Positions 26,137 through 34,011 of a DNA stretch of 58,030 nucleotides are shown piece after piece. A program made the translations under genes and the position numbers. This DNA is from an uncultured Bacteroidales bacterium. Its GTDB lineage: Bacteria > Bacteroidota > Bacteroidia > Bacteroidales > UBA932. Numbering within the stretch: the stretch's first letter is position 1; every line of letters begins with the position of its first letter. Where the stretch lies: NCBI GenBank assembly GCA_947167015.1, contig CAMVGM010000009.1:1-58030 (forward strand), read 5' to 3'. The notes under the pieces were generated by a model. It saw nothing but the letters and a program-made list of their open reading frames with translations, ran no database searches and was not told where the DNA came from.

Positions 26137-26355
26137 ATGAAACAGATTCCAGCCCTTCTCGCGACCTGCTGCCTCGCCCTGACGGCCTTCCTGTCCGGGA
26201 CGTCCCTGCACGCCCAGACCGTCACCAACGGCAATTACGCCACCGTCGGCTACATCAAGTCCGACGGGACCATTCAGGACGGCTCCTACCGCACCATCGG
26301 CCACGCCCGCGACATCCCGAGGAACTGGGCGGCCTGGTTCTTCTTCTTCAGATAA
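26137..26355 (+). CDS. Small secreted protein, resembles the 5-fold beta-flower family
   Basis: A 72-residue protein with a clear signal peptide (MKQIPALLATCCLALTAFL, cleavage probably after LHAQ). The mature 44 residues hold two related units, NYATVGYIKSDGTIQDG and SYRTIGHARDIPRNW, and end in WFFFFR. This pattern resembles small Bacteroidota proteins annotated as 5-fold beta-flower proteins, which usually have more repeats; I recall this family only loosely. No function is known to me. A TATCTTGC box at 26102-26109 may be its promoter. The next secreted-protein gene starts 12 bases later. Confidence 0.65.
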   Translation: MKQIPALLATCCLALTAFLSGTSLHAQTVTNGNYATVGYIKSDGTIQDGSYRTIGHARDIPRNWAAWFFFFR

Positions 26356-26367
26356 TCAGCCGGGGCC

Positions 26368-27036
26368 ATGTTTTTCTCCAGACGACTCCGCCTCCTCCTG
26401 CTTCTGTCCCTGGCGCCGCTCGCGCTGCGGGGGCAGGAAACGTCTGCCGGCAGGATCCCGGACGAAGACTTCTACCTGATGCCGGCCTTCGGCGAGGGGA
26501 CCGTGTACTTGCGCGGACAAGGCCCCGCAGCGGGCAGGATCAATATCTGCGCGGTGGACCAGACGCTCCGCTTCATCGATGACGACGGCACCGAGCTCTC
26601 GGCGGCCGACCAGGACGCCATCACCCGCGTGCAGATCGACACGGTCTGGTTCCTGCGGAGCGGGGGAGCCTTCTACCGCATGTATCCCGTCAGCAGCGAG
26701 ATCGGCATCGCCCTCCGGCGAGACACCAAGGTCATCCGGGACGCGAAGAAGGGCGCCTACGGCATGACGGACCAGACGAGCTCCATCCGGCAATACAGCA
26801 CGCTCTACACCGACGGGGCCGCCCAGCAGCTGAACCGCAACCAGGCAGCAAACTACGCGGTCTCCGAGACCGTCTGCCTCTACTGCAGGGACGCCGTCGT
26901 CAAGCTCAGCAAAGCCAATCTGAAAAAGCTTTTCCCGGACCGGAAGGACGACATTGACGCGTACTTCAAGTCCGGGAAAGCACTTCCGGCGACGGTCGAC
27001 GCCGCCCGCACCCTCATCTCCTCCTGGCTCCAATAA
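26368..27036 (+). CDS. Secreted protein of unknown function
   Basis: A 222-residue protein with an N-terminal signal peptide (MFFSRRLRLLLLLSLAPLAL, cleavage near LRGQ). The mature part has GEGTVYLRGQ, INICAVDQTLRFIDDDGTEL and FYRMYPVSSEIGIALRRD, which look like beta-rich Bacteroidota secreted proteins I recall only as uncharacterised. The C-terminal 60 residues are helical and charged. It probably forms an operon with the small protein upstream. No catalytic motif is visible. Confidence 0.75.
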   Translation: MFFSRRLRLLLLLSLAPLALRGQETSAGRIPDEDFYLMPAFGEGTVYLRGQGPAAGRINICAVDQTLRFIDDDGTELSAADQDAITRVQIDTVWFLRSGGAFYRMYPVSSEIGIALRRDTKVIRDAKKGAYGMTDQTSSIRQYSTLYTDGAAQQLNRNQAANYAVSETVCLYCRDAVVKLSKANLKKLFPDRKDDIDAYFKSGKALPATVDAARTLISSWLQ

Positions 27037-27100
27037 TCCGCGGCTGCTCTCCGAAACGCGACAGGCAGTGCCGCCGACGACGAGAGCGTAGGCGGGAACC

Positions 27101-27130
27101 TTGGAATTCGGGAAATAATCACTACCTTTG
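27101..27130 (+). promoter_or_regulatory. Strong promoter ahead of a probable small RNA
   Basis: TTG at 27101-27103, a 19-base spacer, and TACCTTTG at 27123-27130. This is a full match to the Bacteroidota -33/-7 arrangement. Transcription should start near 27135. There is no plausible gene immediately downstream. Confidence 0.75.
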
Positions 27131-27134
27131 CAAA

Positions 27135-27220
27135 GAACAATTAAGGCCGACACTGTCGGCAATAGATTTATGCAAACTATGAAGAGCGCCAAACCTGTGA
27201 AGGCGTGGCGCTCTTTTTTC
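27135..27220 (+). ncRNA. Probable small RNA of about 85 nt
   Basis: The predicted transcript begins at the base of a short hairpin (arms GCCGAC/GTCGGC at 27136-27141 and 27145-27150). A 31-base single-stranded linker follows, and then an intrinsic terminator with 10-base arms (27182-27191 and 27206-27215) and six T. The promoter, the 5' hairpin and the terminator form a compact unit. A reading frame starting in the linker (MQTMKSAKPV) crosses the terminator and is not convincing. I do not recognise a known RNA family. Confidence 0.6.
27182..27220 (+). terminator. Intrinsic terminator of the small RNA
   Basis: Perfect 10-base arms AAGAGCGCCA/TGGCGCTCTT with a 14-base loop and a run of six T ending at 27219. 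It is the clearest intrinsic terminator in the window. Confidence 0.85.
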
Positions 27221-27547
27221 TTGGAAGAAGTACTCAGAGCAATGCGAAAGAGCCAGGGAAAGCTGGAGGGGCCAAATGCCCAAGAGGACAAGTGTCCACG
27301 AAAACGGCATTTTGTGTATTCTGCATGGCGACCTATCGTGCTTTTGGGCCCAAATGGCAGGTTTGGAGGGAGGGGTCGCCACACAAATTGCGCCAAAGGC
27401 CGATTTGCTGGAGACCTATCGAAACCGGGCGGTTTCTGATAGCCGCGCCAGCCGATGGGTAGGTTGTGCGGGAGCCTGCGCACGTTTGCCCGTGCGGTCG
27501 GGGGCCGTGGGCAGGATGCGTGGGGTGGCTGGCGCAAAAACACAGCA
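27221..27547. other. Non-coding stretch without recognised content
   Basis: About 330 bases with no convincing gene. A 12-base palindrome TTTGGGCCCAAA lies at 27343-27354. The 11-mer GGCATTTTGTG at 27306-27316 recurs in the loop of the hairpin at 27577-27587. The stretch may be decayed repeat material; I cannot say more. Confidence 0.5.
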
Positions 27548-27617
27548 GCCGAAAAAGGAACTGCTATGCTCGGACAGGCATTTTGTGGCCTGGACGGGCA
27601 TAGCAGTTCCTTTCGGC
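27548..27617. repeat. Long imperfect hairpin, 20-bp stem
   Basis: Arms at 27548-27569 and 27598-27617 pair over 20 bases with a 2-base bulge of A on the left. Inside the loop is a second stem, CAGGC/GCCTG. The element lies at the 3' end of the leftward nucleoside transporter gene, so it could help end that transcript. It could also be a small inverted-repeat mobile element. No transposase is nearby. Confidence 0.65.
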
Positions 27618-27621
27618 GGAC

Positions 27622-27649
27622 GAGATCCCCGATCAGGTCGGGGATGACG
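27622..27649. repeat. Dispersed palindrome with CCCCGA arms, copy 2
   Basis: This copy is identical over 27 bases (27623-27649) to the copy at the end of kbl. It lies directly against the stop codon (27651-27653) of the nucleoside transporter. Both copies are thus at the 3' ends of genes, but in opposite orientation relative to those genes. Confidence 0.85.
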
Positions 27650-27650
27650 A

Positions 27651-28919
27651 TTACTTGGCTTTCTGCGGATCCTTGAAAAGGATGGCGAAGAGCACACCCA
27701 CCACCAGGGAATAGGCGGCGAAGATGTACCAGGCCGTGGACCAGTTGGCCGGCGTGTTGAACACGTCGCAGGCCTCCACCACCTTGCCCGCGGCCAGCGT
27801 GCCGATCGTGGCGCCGAGGCCGTTGGTCATCAGCATGAACACGCCCTGTGCGCTGGAGCGGATGTCCGGGGAGGCGTTCTCATTCACGTACAACGAACCG
27901 GAAATGTTGAAGAAGTCGAAGGCCACGCCGTACACGATGCAGCTCAGCACGAACAGCAGCACGCCCGGCCAGGCCGGATTGCCGGCGCCGAACAGGCCGA
28001 AACGGAACACCCACGCGAACATCGCCATCAGCATCACCTTCTTGATACCCAGCTTCTTCATGCAGATGGGGATGAGCAGGATGCAGAGCGTCTCGGACGC
28101 CTGGCTGATCGCGATCAGCGCGTTGGAATTCTTCACCGCGAAGGTATCCGCCAGGGCAGGATTCTCCGCAAAGGAGCCCAGGAAGGTGTTGGCATAGCCG
28201 TTGGTAATCTGCAGCGCGGCGCCCAGCAGCATCGAGAAGATGAAGAACACCGCGAACTGGGAATCCTTGAACAGGCTGAACGCCTTCAGGCCGAAGGCCT
28301 CCGCCAGGCTCTGGGACTCGCCGCGGTTCGTATCGCAGGCGGGCATCGTGAGGGCGTAGGCGGCCAGCACCAGCGACAGCGCGCCGGACGAGAACAACTG
28401 CGTGTAGCTGTCCTGCATCGCCACGCCGCCGATCTTGATGAAATTCGTGGCCAGCATGCTGATGATGAAGCCGATCGTACCGAACACCCGGATGGGCGGG
28501 AACTCCTTCACCGGATCCATCCCGTTCTTGCCCATCGCACTGTAAGCCACCGAGTTGGAAATGGCGATCGTGGGCATATAGAAAGCCACGCTCACGCTGT
28601 ACAACACAAAGAGGGGACCGAACTGGACGTTGTCCCCGGCGCCCATGCAGTACAGGCCTGCGCCGATCATCGCCAGGCCGGCCAGGCCGTGGCAGAGCGA
28701 GAGCGTCTTCTGTGCCTGGATGAAGCGGTCCGCCACGATGCCCATCAGCGTGGGCATGAAGATGGACACGATGCCCTGCATCGCAAAGAACCACTTGATC
28801 TGGGGGCCGAGGCCCGCATTGCCGAGATAACGGCCCAGGGAGGTCAGATAGGCGCCCCAGGCGCCGAACTGGAGGACCAGCATCAGGATAAGCCTGAACT
28901 TGAGCTGTGAACTTTTCAT
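27651..28919 (-). CDS. Nucleoside:proton symporter, MFS (NupG-like)
   Basis: A 422-residue protein with twelve predicted membrane segments. LQFGAWGAYLTSLGRYL, MGIVADRFIQ and FDFFNISGSLYVNENASPDIRSS (shown in part) are typical of the NHS branch of the major facilitator superfamily. Members import nucleosides with protons across the inner membrane. The gene faces tgt across a 77-base gap. The 3' end abuts a palindrome and a long hairpin. The nucleoside preference cannot be read. Confidence 0.88.
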   Translation of the reverse strand: MKSSQLKFRLILMLVLQFGAWGAYLTSLGRYLGNAGLGPQIKWFFAMQGIVSIFMPTLMGIVADRFIQAQKTLSLCHGLAGLAMIGAGLYCMGAGDNVQFGPLFVLYSVSVAFYMPTIAISNSVAYSAMGKNGMDPVKEFPPIRVFGTIGFIISMLATNFIKIGGVAMQDSYTQLFSSGALSLVLAAYALTMPACDTNRGESQSLAEAFGLKAFSLFKDSQFAVFFIFSMLLGAALQITNGYANTFLGSFAENPALADTFAVKNSNALIAISQASETLCILLIPICMKKLGIKKVMLMAMFAWVFRFGLFGAGNPAWPGVLLFVLSCIVYGVAFDFFNISGSLYVNENASPDIRSSAQGVFMLMTNGLGATIGTLAAGKVVEACDVFNTPANWSTAWYIFAAYSLVVGVLFAILFKDPQKAK

Positions 28920-28984
28920 ATCGATTCGTTTGTGTCTTCTATGTCTTCAACTAACAAAAATAAGATTTTTTCAGCGGATTTCAC

Positions 28985-28992
28985 TATCTTTG
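28985..28992 (+). promoter_or_regulatory. -7 promoter box 4 nt before the tgt start
   Basis: TATCTTTG ends 4 bases before the tgt ATG. With the usual distance from box to transcription start, the mRNA would begin at or within a base or two of the start codon. The -33 region is T-rich but lacks a clear TTG. Confidence 0.6.
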
Positions 28993-28996
28993 AACG

Positions 28997-30127
28997 ATGA
29001 AATTCACGAAGACCGCCACCGACCCGCACAGTTCCGCCAGGGCGGGCGTCATCGAGACGGACCACGGCTCGATTCCGACGCCCATCTTCATGCCCGTCGG
29101 CACGGTCGGTTCCGTCAAGGGCGTCTGGCACCGCGACCTGCGGGACGACATCGACGCCCGGATCATCCTCGGCAACACCTACCACCTCTATCTGCGGCCC
29201 GGCCTGGACACCCTCCGGGCGGCGGGCGGCCTGCACGCCTTCGAAGCCTGGGACCGACCCATCCTCACCGACAGCGGCGGCTTCCAGGTGTTCTCGCTGA
29301 GCCCCATCCGCAAGCTCACCCCCGAGGGATGCACCTTCCGCAGTCATATCGACGGCTCGAAGCACGTCTTCACCCCCGAAAACAACGTCGATACGCAGCG
29401 CATCATCGGCGCCGACATCTGCATGGCCCTCGATGAATGCTGCCCCGGCGACGCCGACCACGCCTACGCCCGCCGCAGCCTGGACCTCACCAAGGGCTGG
29501 CTGGAGCGCTTCGCGAAGCGTTTCCGCGAGACGGAACCCCTCTACGGCTACGCCCAGACCTTCTTCCCGATCATCCAGGGCTGCGTCTATCCCGACCTCC
29601 GGCGCGAGGCCGTGGAGCACGCCGTGCAGCTGGATGCCGACGGCTACGCCATCGGCGGCCTGGCGGTGGGGGAGCCCACGGAAAAGATGTACGAGATGCT
29701 CGAACTCGTCTGCCCGCTGCTGCCGGAAGACCGCCCGCGCTACCTGATGGGCGTCGGCACGCCCGCGAACATCCTGGAGGCCATCGGGCGCGGCGTGGAC
29801 ATGTTCGACTGCGTGATGCCCACCCGCAACGGCCGCAACGGCATGCTCTTCACCCGCGACGGGGTGATGAACATGCGCAACGCGAAATGGGCCCGGGACT
29901 TCACCCCGATCGACCCGGACGGCGCCTCCTTCGCGGACCGCACCTACACGAAAGCCTACCTGCACCACCTCTTCATCGCCGGGGAGATGTTCGCCGCGAT
30001 GATCGCGAGCGAGCACAACCTCGCCTTCTACCTCTGGCTCGTACGTGAGGCGCGTGCTCATATAGAGGCCGGCGACTTCGCCGGCTGGAAAGCGGACACC
30101 CTGGCCCGCGTAACCCGAAGAATCTAG
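28997..30127 (+). CDS. tgt: tRNA-guanine transglycosylase
   Basis: A 376-residue TIM-barrel enzyme that exchanges guanine 34 for a queuosine precursor in tRNAs with GUN anticodons. Active-site motifs are present: LTDSGGFQVFSL, GGLAVGEPTEKM, and the nucleophile region FDCVMPTRNGRNG. The usual zinc site CxCxxC before the conserved YLHHL is replaced by DGASFAD, so zinc is probably not bound there. I recall the same loss in other Bacteroidota Tgt proteins. It is the first gene of an operon with lptG, dut, murF and a thiol-redox lipoprotein. Confidence 0.95.
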   Translation: MKFTKTATDPHSSARAGVIETDHGSIPTPIFMPVGTVGSVKGVWHRDLRDDIDARIILGNTYHLYLRPGLDTLRAAGGLHAFEAWDRPILTDSGGFQVFSLSPIRKLTPEGCTFRSHIDGSKHVFTPENNVDTQRIIGADICMALDECCPGDADHAYARRSLDLTKGWLERFAKRFRETEPLYGYAQTFFPIIQGCVYPDLRREAVEHAVQLDADGYAIGGLAVGEPTEKMYEMLELVCPLLPEDRPRYLMGVGTPANILEAIGRGVDMFDCVMPTRNGRNGMLFTRDGVMNMRNAKWARDFTPIDPDGASFADRTYTKAYLHHLFIAGEMFAAMIASEHNLAFYLWLVREARAHIEAGDFAGWKADTLARVTRRI

Positions 30128-30133
30128 CGCAAG

Positions 30134-31222
30134 ATGCTCGGACTCAAGAAGATAGACTGGTACATCTCGAAGAAGTTCATCCTGACTTTCTTCCTGGCGA
30201 TGCTGCTCATCATCATCATCGTCATCATCTTTGACCTGTCCGAGAAGATCGACGACTTCGTCAAGAACGAAGCCCCGCTGAAAGAGGTCCTCTTCGACTA
30301 CTACCTGAACTTCATCCCATACTTCATCAACATGTTCTCCTCGCTGTTCGTCTTCATCACGGTGATCTTCTTCACCTCCCGGCTGGCGGCGAACTCCGAG
30401 ATCATCGCGATCCTGTCCTGCGGCGTCAGTTTCCACCGGATGATGGTGCCCTACATCGTCACCTCCGTGCTGATCGCGCTCCTGTCCATCGGGCTCAACC
30501 TCTACGTCATCCCGAACTCCAACGCCACCCGCATCGACTTCGAGGCCAAATACGTCAAGCGGCACAATACCTACAACCTCCGCGACATCCACTACCAGAT
30601 CTCGCCGGGGCAGTTCGTCTATATCGAGTCCTTCAGCCGCTGGAACAACACCGCCTACAAATTCACCATCGAAGACATGGAAGGGCACCGGCTCGTCCGC
30701 AAGGTCAGCGCCGAGTCCGCCGTCTGGGACACCACCATGGACGGCTGGCACCTGCGCAAGGTCTTCACCCGGGACTACTCCGCCGGCCTGTCCGACAAAG
30801 TGGAATACAAAGAGAACGTCGATACCGTCATCGCCTTGAAGATCAAGGACTTGTTCAATAATGAAAAGACGGTCGAAACGCTGCCGGCACGGGCCCTCGC
30901 CGACCTGGTCGCGACCCAGAAGCTGCGCGGCGACCAGAACGTGATGTACGCCCAGATCGAGCAGCAGCGACGCCTCGCCATCCCGTTCTCCGCCATCATC
31001 CTGACCATCATCGGCGTGTCCCTGTCCGCCCGCAAGCGGCGCGGCGGCATCGGCTGGAACATCGGCCTCGGCATCGCGCTCGCGTTCTCCTATATCCTCT
31101 TCCTGCGGCTCAGCGAGATGTTCGTCTATACCGACACGCTCCCGCCGGCGATCGCCCTCTGGCTGCCCAACCTGCTGTATATCGGCATCGCCGCCTTCCT
31201 GTACAAAAAAGCCTGTAAATAA
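30134..31222 (+). CDS. LptF/LptG-family permease of lipopolysaccharide export
   Basis: A 362-residue YjgP/YjgQ-family protein. The N-terminal membrane segments (FILTFFLAMLLIIIIVIIFD) are followed by a periplasmic beta-jellyroll region (about residues 120-270) and three C-terminal membrane segments. MFSSLFVFITVIFFTSRLA is typical of the family. It would form half of the LptB2FG transporter that extracts LPS from the inner membrane. The partner permease is not in the window. tgt ends 6 bases upstream and dut starts immediately after the stop. Confidence 0.9.
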   Translation: MLGLKKIDWYISKKFILTFFLAMLLIIIIVIIFDLSEKIDDFVKNEAPLKEVLFDYYLNFIPYFINMFSSLFVFITVIFFTSRLAANSEIIAILSCGVSFHRMMVPYIVTSVLIALLSIGLNLYVIPNSNATRIDFEAKYVKRHNTYNLRDIHYQISPGQFVYIESFSRWNNTAYKFTIEDMEGHRLVRKVSAESAVWDTTMDGWHLRKVFTRDYSAGLSDKVEYKENVDTVIALKIKDLFNNEKTVETLPARALADLVATQKLRGDQNVMYAQIEQQRRLAIPFSAIILTIIGVSLSARKRRGGIGWNIGLGIALAFSYILFLRLSEMFVYTDTLPPAIALWLPNLLYIGIAAFLYKKACK

Positions 31223-31657
31223 ATGAAAGTCAAAGTTATAAACAAAGGCGCCAACCCGCTTCCCGCCTATGCCACGGCCCTTTCCGCCGGGCTGGACGTG
31301 CGGGCTGACAACGCCGAACCCATCGTCCTCAAGCCGCTCGGCCGGGCGATGGTCCCCACCGGACTCTACCTCGAAATCCCCGCCGGCTACGAAGTGCAGG
31401 TGCGTCCGCGCAGCGGCCTCGCCGCCAAGAAAGGCGTGACCGTGCTCAACGCCCCCGGCACCATCGACGCGGATTACCGCGGCGAAGTCTGCGTGATCCT
31501 CGTCAACCTCGGCGCGGAGGACTTCGTGGTCGAACGCGGCGAGCGCCTCGCCCAGCTGGTCCTGGCGCGACACGAAGTCATCGAATGGGAAGAAGTTTCA
31601 GAACTCGCTGATACAGAGCGCGGTGCGGGCGGATTCGGCAGCACCGGCGCCAAATGA
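31223..31657 (+). CDS. dut: Deoxyuridine 5'-triphosphate nucleotidohydrolase
   Basis: A 144-residue trimeric-type dUTPase with all five family motifs, including [42 protein letters not shown] and the C-terminal arm [10 protein letters not shown]. It converts dUTP to dUMP and keeps uracil out of DNA. The ATG follows the lptG stop with no gap. murF starts 7 bases downstream. Confidence 0.96.
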   Translation: MKVKVINKGANPLPAYATALSAGLDVRADNAEPIVLKPLGRAMVPTGLYLEIPAGYEVQVRPRSGLAAKKGVTVLNAPGTIDADYRGEVCVILVNLGAEDFVVERGERLAQLVLARHEVIEWEEVSELADTERGAGGFGSTGAK

Positions 31658-31664
31658 TCCAAGT

Positions 31665-32990
31665 ATGGAAAAGCTTTACGAAAAATACTGCGCCTGCGGC
31701 TTCAGGGTCACCACCGACAGCCGCGCCGTCCGGGGCGGGGAACTGTTCTTCGCTCTGCGCGGCGAGAATTTCGACGGCAACGACTATGCCCTGAAGGCCC
31801 TCGAAGCGGGCGCCGCCTGGGCGGTGGTCAACGACGACGTCCGTTTTCCCGAACCGGTCGACGGACGCCTCATCCGCGTCCCCGACCCGTACACGGCCCT
31901 GCGCGACCTGGCCGTCTGGCACCGCACCCACGTGCGTGACGGCAAACTGCCTGTCATCGGCCTGACCGGCACCAACGGGAAGACCACCACCAAGAACCTC
32001 ATCGCGGCCGTGCTCGCGCGCAAGTTCCGCGTCACCGCCACCCAGGGCAACCTGAACAACGACATCGGCGTGCCCCTGTCGCTGCTCTCCATCACGCCCG
32101 AGACGGAGATCGCCGTCATCGAGATGGGCGCCAACCACCCCGACGACATCGCCAAGCTGGTGAAAGTCAGCCGGCCGGACTACGGCCTCATCACCAACGT
32201 CGGCCGCGCGCACCTGCTCGGCTTCGGCTCCTTCGAAGGCGTCAAGGCCGCGAAAGGGGAGTTGTACAAGTGGCTCGGCGCGCACCGCGGCTCCCTGATC
32301 TTCCTGAACGAGGACGATCCCGACCTGCGGGAGATGGCCGCCCGGGAAGCCTGTCACGTCTTCGGCTACGGCATTCAGTACCAGGGCGTTGAAATCCTTC
32401 CCGCGACCCCTGCAGAGCCCTTCCTGCGGCTGCGGCTGGGGGAGGACCTGATCCGCACGCAGCTCGTCGGCGCCTACAACGCCACCAACGTGCTCGCCGC
32501 CGTCGCGGTGGGGGATTACTTCGGCGTTCCGCGCGCGGAAGCCATCGCCGCCATCGAGGGTTTCGTGCCCTCGAATAACCGCTCCCAGATGACGCGCACC
32601 GCCTCGAACACCCTGATCGTGGACGCCTACAACGCGAATCCGTCCTCGATGCGTGCCGCGCTGGAGAACTTCGCGCTGGTCGAGGCGGAGCACAAACTCG
32701 CCCTGCTCGGCGACATGCGCGAACTCGGCGCCGAATCCGTCGCCGAGCACGTCAAGGTGCTGAAGCAGCTCCGCGCCGCCGGCCTGGACGCCTGCCTGGT
32801 GGGCGAGGAGTTCAAGAAGGCATTGGAAGCCTCCTGTCATCCTGAGCGAAGCGAAGGATCTCATGCCTCCTGGTTCCCGGACTCTGAAGCTCTCGCCTCC
32901 TGGCTCGCCGAACACCCCGTCCGGGACGCCGTAATCCTGATCAAAGGCTCCCGCGGCATCCAGATGGAAAAAGTCCTTAATTGCCTGTAA
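31665..32990 (+). CDS. murF: UDP-MurNAc-tripeptide:D-Ala-D-Ala ligase, carrying a repeat insertion
   Basis: A 441-residue Mur ligase. The N-terminal domain has VTTDSRAVRGGELFFAL, the ATP loop is GLTGTNGKTTTKNLI, and VDAYNANPSSM lies in the C-terminal domain. It adds D-Ala-D-Ala to the cytoplasmic peptidoglycan precursor. Residues 391-400 (CHPERSEGSH) are encoded by a dispersed palindrome inserted in frame and flanked by duplicated GCCTCCTG, so the C-terminal domain is 12 residues longer than it would otherwise be. The ATG at 31665 is chosen over an upstream frame that overlaps dut. Since MurF is essential, the insertion is presumably tolerated, probably in a surface loop. Confidence 0.94.
   Translation: MEKLYEKYCACGFRVTTDSRAVRGGELFFALRGENFDGNDYALKALEAGAAWAVVNDDVRFPEPVDGRLIRVPDPYTALRDLAVWHRTHVRDGKLPVIGLTGTNGKTTTKNLIAAVLARKFRVTATQGNLNNDIGVPLSLLSITPETEIAVIEMGANHPDDIAKLVKVSRPDYGLITNVGRAHLLGFGSFEGVKAAKGELYKWLGAHRGSLIFLNEDDPDLREMAAREACHVFGYGIQYQGVEILPATPAEPFLRLRLGEDLIRTQLVGAYNATNVLAAVAVGDYFGVPRAEAIAAIEGFVPSNNRSQMTRTASNTLIVDAYNANPSSMRAALENFALVEAEHKLALLGDMRELGAESVAEHVKVLKQLRAAGLDACLVGEEFKKALEASCHPERSEGSHASWFPDSEALASWLAEHPVRDAVILIKGSRGIQMEKVLNCL
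32829..32872. repeat. HPERSEGS-type palindrome inserted in murF, with 8-bp direct repeats
   Basis: The core at 32837-32864 has frame TCAT...ATCT and arms ATCCT/AGGAT. GCCTCCTG flanks it at 32829-32836 and 32865-32872. The net addition is 36 bases or 12 codons. A third GCCTCCTG occurs at 32895-32902, so the flanking repeat could also come from local duplication. Confidence 0.8.
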
Positions 32991-32991
32991 T

Positions 32992-33933
32992 ATGTCCCGT
33001 CCCCGCTTCCTCTTGCTATTTACCGGCCTGTTCGCTGGCATTTTCGGCTCCTGCCAGCGCTACGAAGACCTTTCCGCCGCCGCGTTCCTCGAGCGCCTCG
33101 GCGCCGCGCCGGACGCCCAGCTCGTGGACGTCCGCACCCCGGAAGAATACGCCGCCGGCCATCTGCCCGGAGCGCAGAACATCGACGTCCTCGCCGACGC
33201 TTTCCTCGACCAGGCCCGCGCCGCGCTGGATCCCGCCCGGCCCGTGATGCTGTACTGCCGCACCGGAAAACGCAGCGCCGACGCCTCGGCCCGGCTCGCA
33301 CGGGCAGGCTTCCAGGTCCAGAACCTGCTCGGCGGCTATGAAGGATGGACCGGCGCCGGGCATCCTTCCCTGACTTCCGCCGACGACCGGCTCGAGGCGG
33401 AATATTCCGGCACGCTGCTGAAAGCGGGTATGTCCGCCCCGGAGTTCACGTTGAATGACCTGGAAGGCAAAGCGGTGAATCTCAGCGATTTCCGCGGGAA
33501 GAGCGTGGTGCTCGTCTTCTGGGCGTCCTGGTGCCCGGACTGCCGTGCCGAAGTCCCCGACCTCAAGCGCATGGCCGCCGAAGCCGACCCCGCCAAGGTA
33601 CAGTTCGTCTCCGTTTCCTTCGACCGCGAATTCGACACCCTGGTGCAGTTCGCCGCAGAACAGGAACTTCCCGGCATCCAACTGTTCGATCCGGCCGGCA
33701 AGCAGGAATCGGCCGTCGGAGCCGCCTTCGGCGTCCGCTGGATTCCGTCCCTGTACCTGATCGATCCGGAGGGGAAGGTCACCCTCGGCACCATCCTCGC
33801 CGGCAAGATCGAAGCGGCCCTCAAAGAGTATCCAGCCCGGCTCCTGGCACAGGATGCGGTTCCCGCAACCACAGACAAGGCTGACGCCGGTACCGATCGC
33901 CAACCCTGCGACGACGAAAGCTGCGCACTCTGA
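32992..33933 (+). CDS. Lipoprotein with rhodanese and thioredoxin domains
   Basis: A 313-residue protein with a lipoprotein signal (lipobox FGSC, Cys21). A rhodanese domain follows (residues about 25-125) with the active-site Cys89 in YCRTGKRS. A TlpA/AhpC-type thioredoxin domain (about 145-285) has the CPDC motif at Cys181-Cys184. A C-terminal tail ends in CDDESCAL. The protein should act on thiols or sulfane sulfur on the periplasmic side. The fusion joins sulfur transfer and disulfide chemistry on one chain. It is the last gene before a terminator. Confidence 0.9.
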   Translation: MSRPRFLLLFTGLFAGIFGSCQRYEDLSAAAFLERLGAAPDAQLVDVRTPEEYAAGHLPGAQNIDVLADAFLDQARAALDPARPVMLYCRTGKRSADASARLARAGFQVQNLLGGYEGWTGAGHPSLTSADDRLEAEYSGTLLKAGMSAPEFTLNDLEGKAVNLSDFRGKSVVLVFWASWCPDCRAEVPDLKRMAAEADPAKVQFVSVSFDREFDTLVQFAAEQELPGIQLFDPAGKQESAVGAAFGVRWIPSLYLIDPEGKVTLGTILAGKIEAALKEYPARLLAQDAVPATTDKADAGTDRQPCDDESCAL

Positions 33934-33952
33934 ACTGTTGCCGATAATAATA

Positions 33953-33988
33953 CGACAGCCCCGGGCAAGAATGGCCGGGGCTGTTCGT
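33953..33988. terminator. Bidirectional terminator-like hairpin after the tgt operon
   Basis: Inverted repeat ACAGCCCCGG/CCGGGGCTGT with a 10-base loop, lying between the convergent redox lipoprotein and XRE regulator genes. There is only a short T run on either side, so Rho-independent strength is uncertain. Confidence 0.7.
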
Positions 33989-34011
33989 ATATATACTTGA
34001 ACGATGTGAAC

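Noticed and set aside
27170..27439. 90-codon frame starting MQTMKSAKPV
   Set aside because: It begins inside the predicted small RNA and runs through a strong intrinsic terminator, with no ribosome-binding or family signal.
28916..31573. 885-codon open frame on the - strand opposite tgt, lptG and dut
   Set aside because: The same antisense effect of high GC; it crosses three well-supported genes and a promoter.
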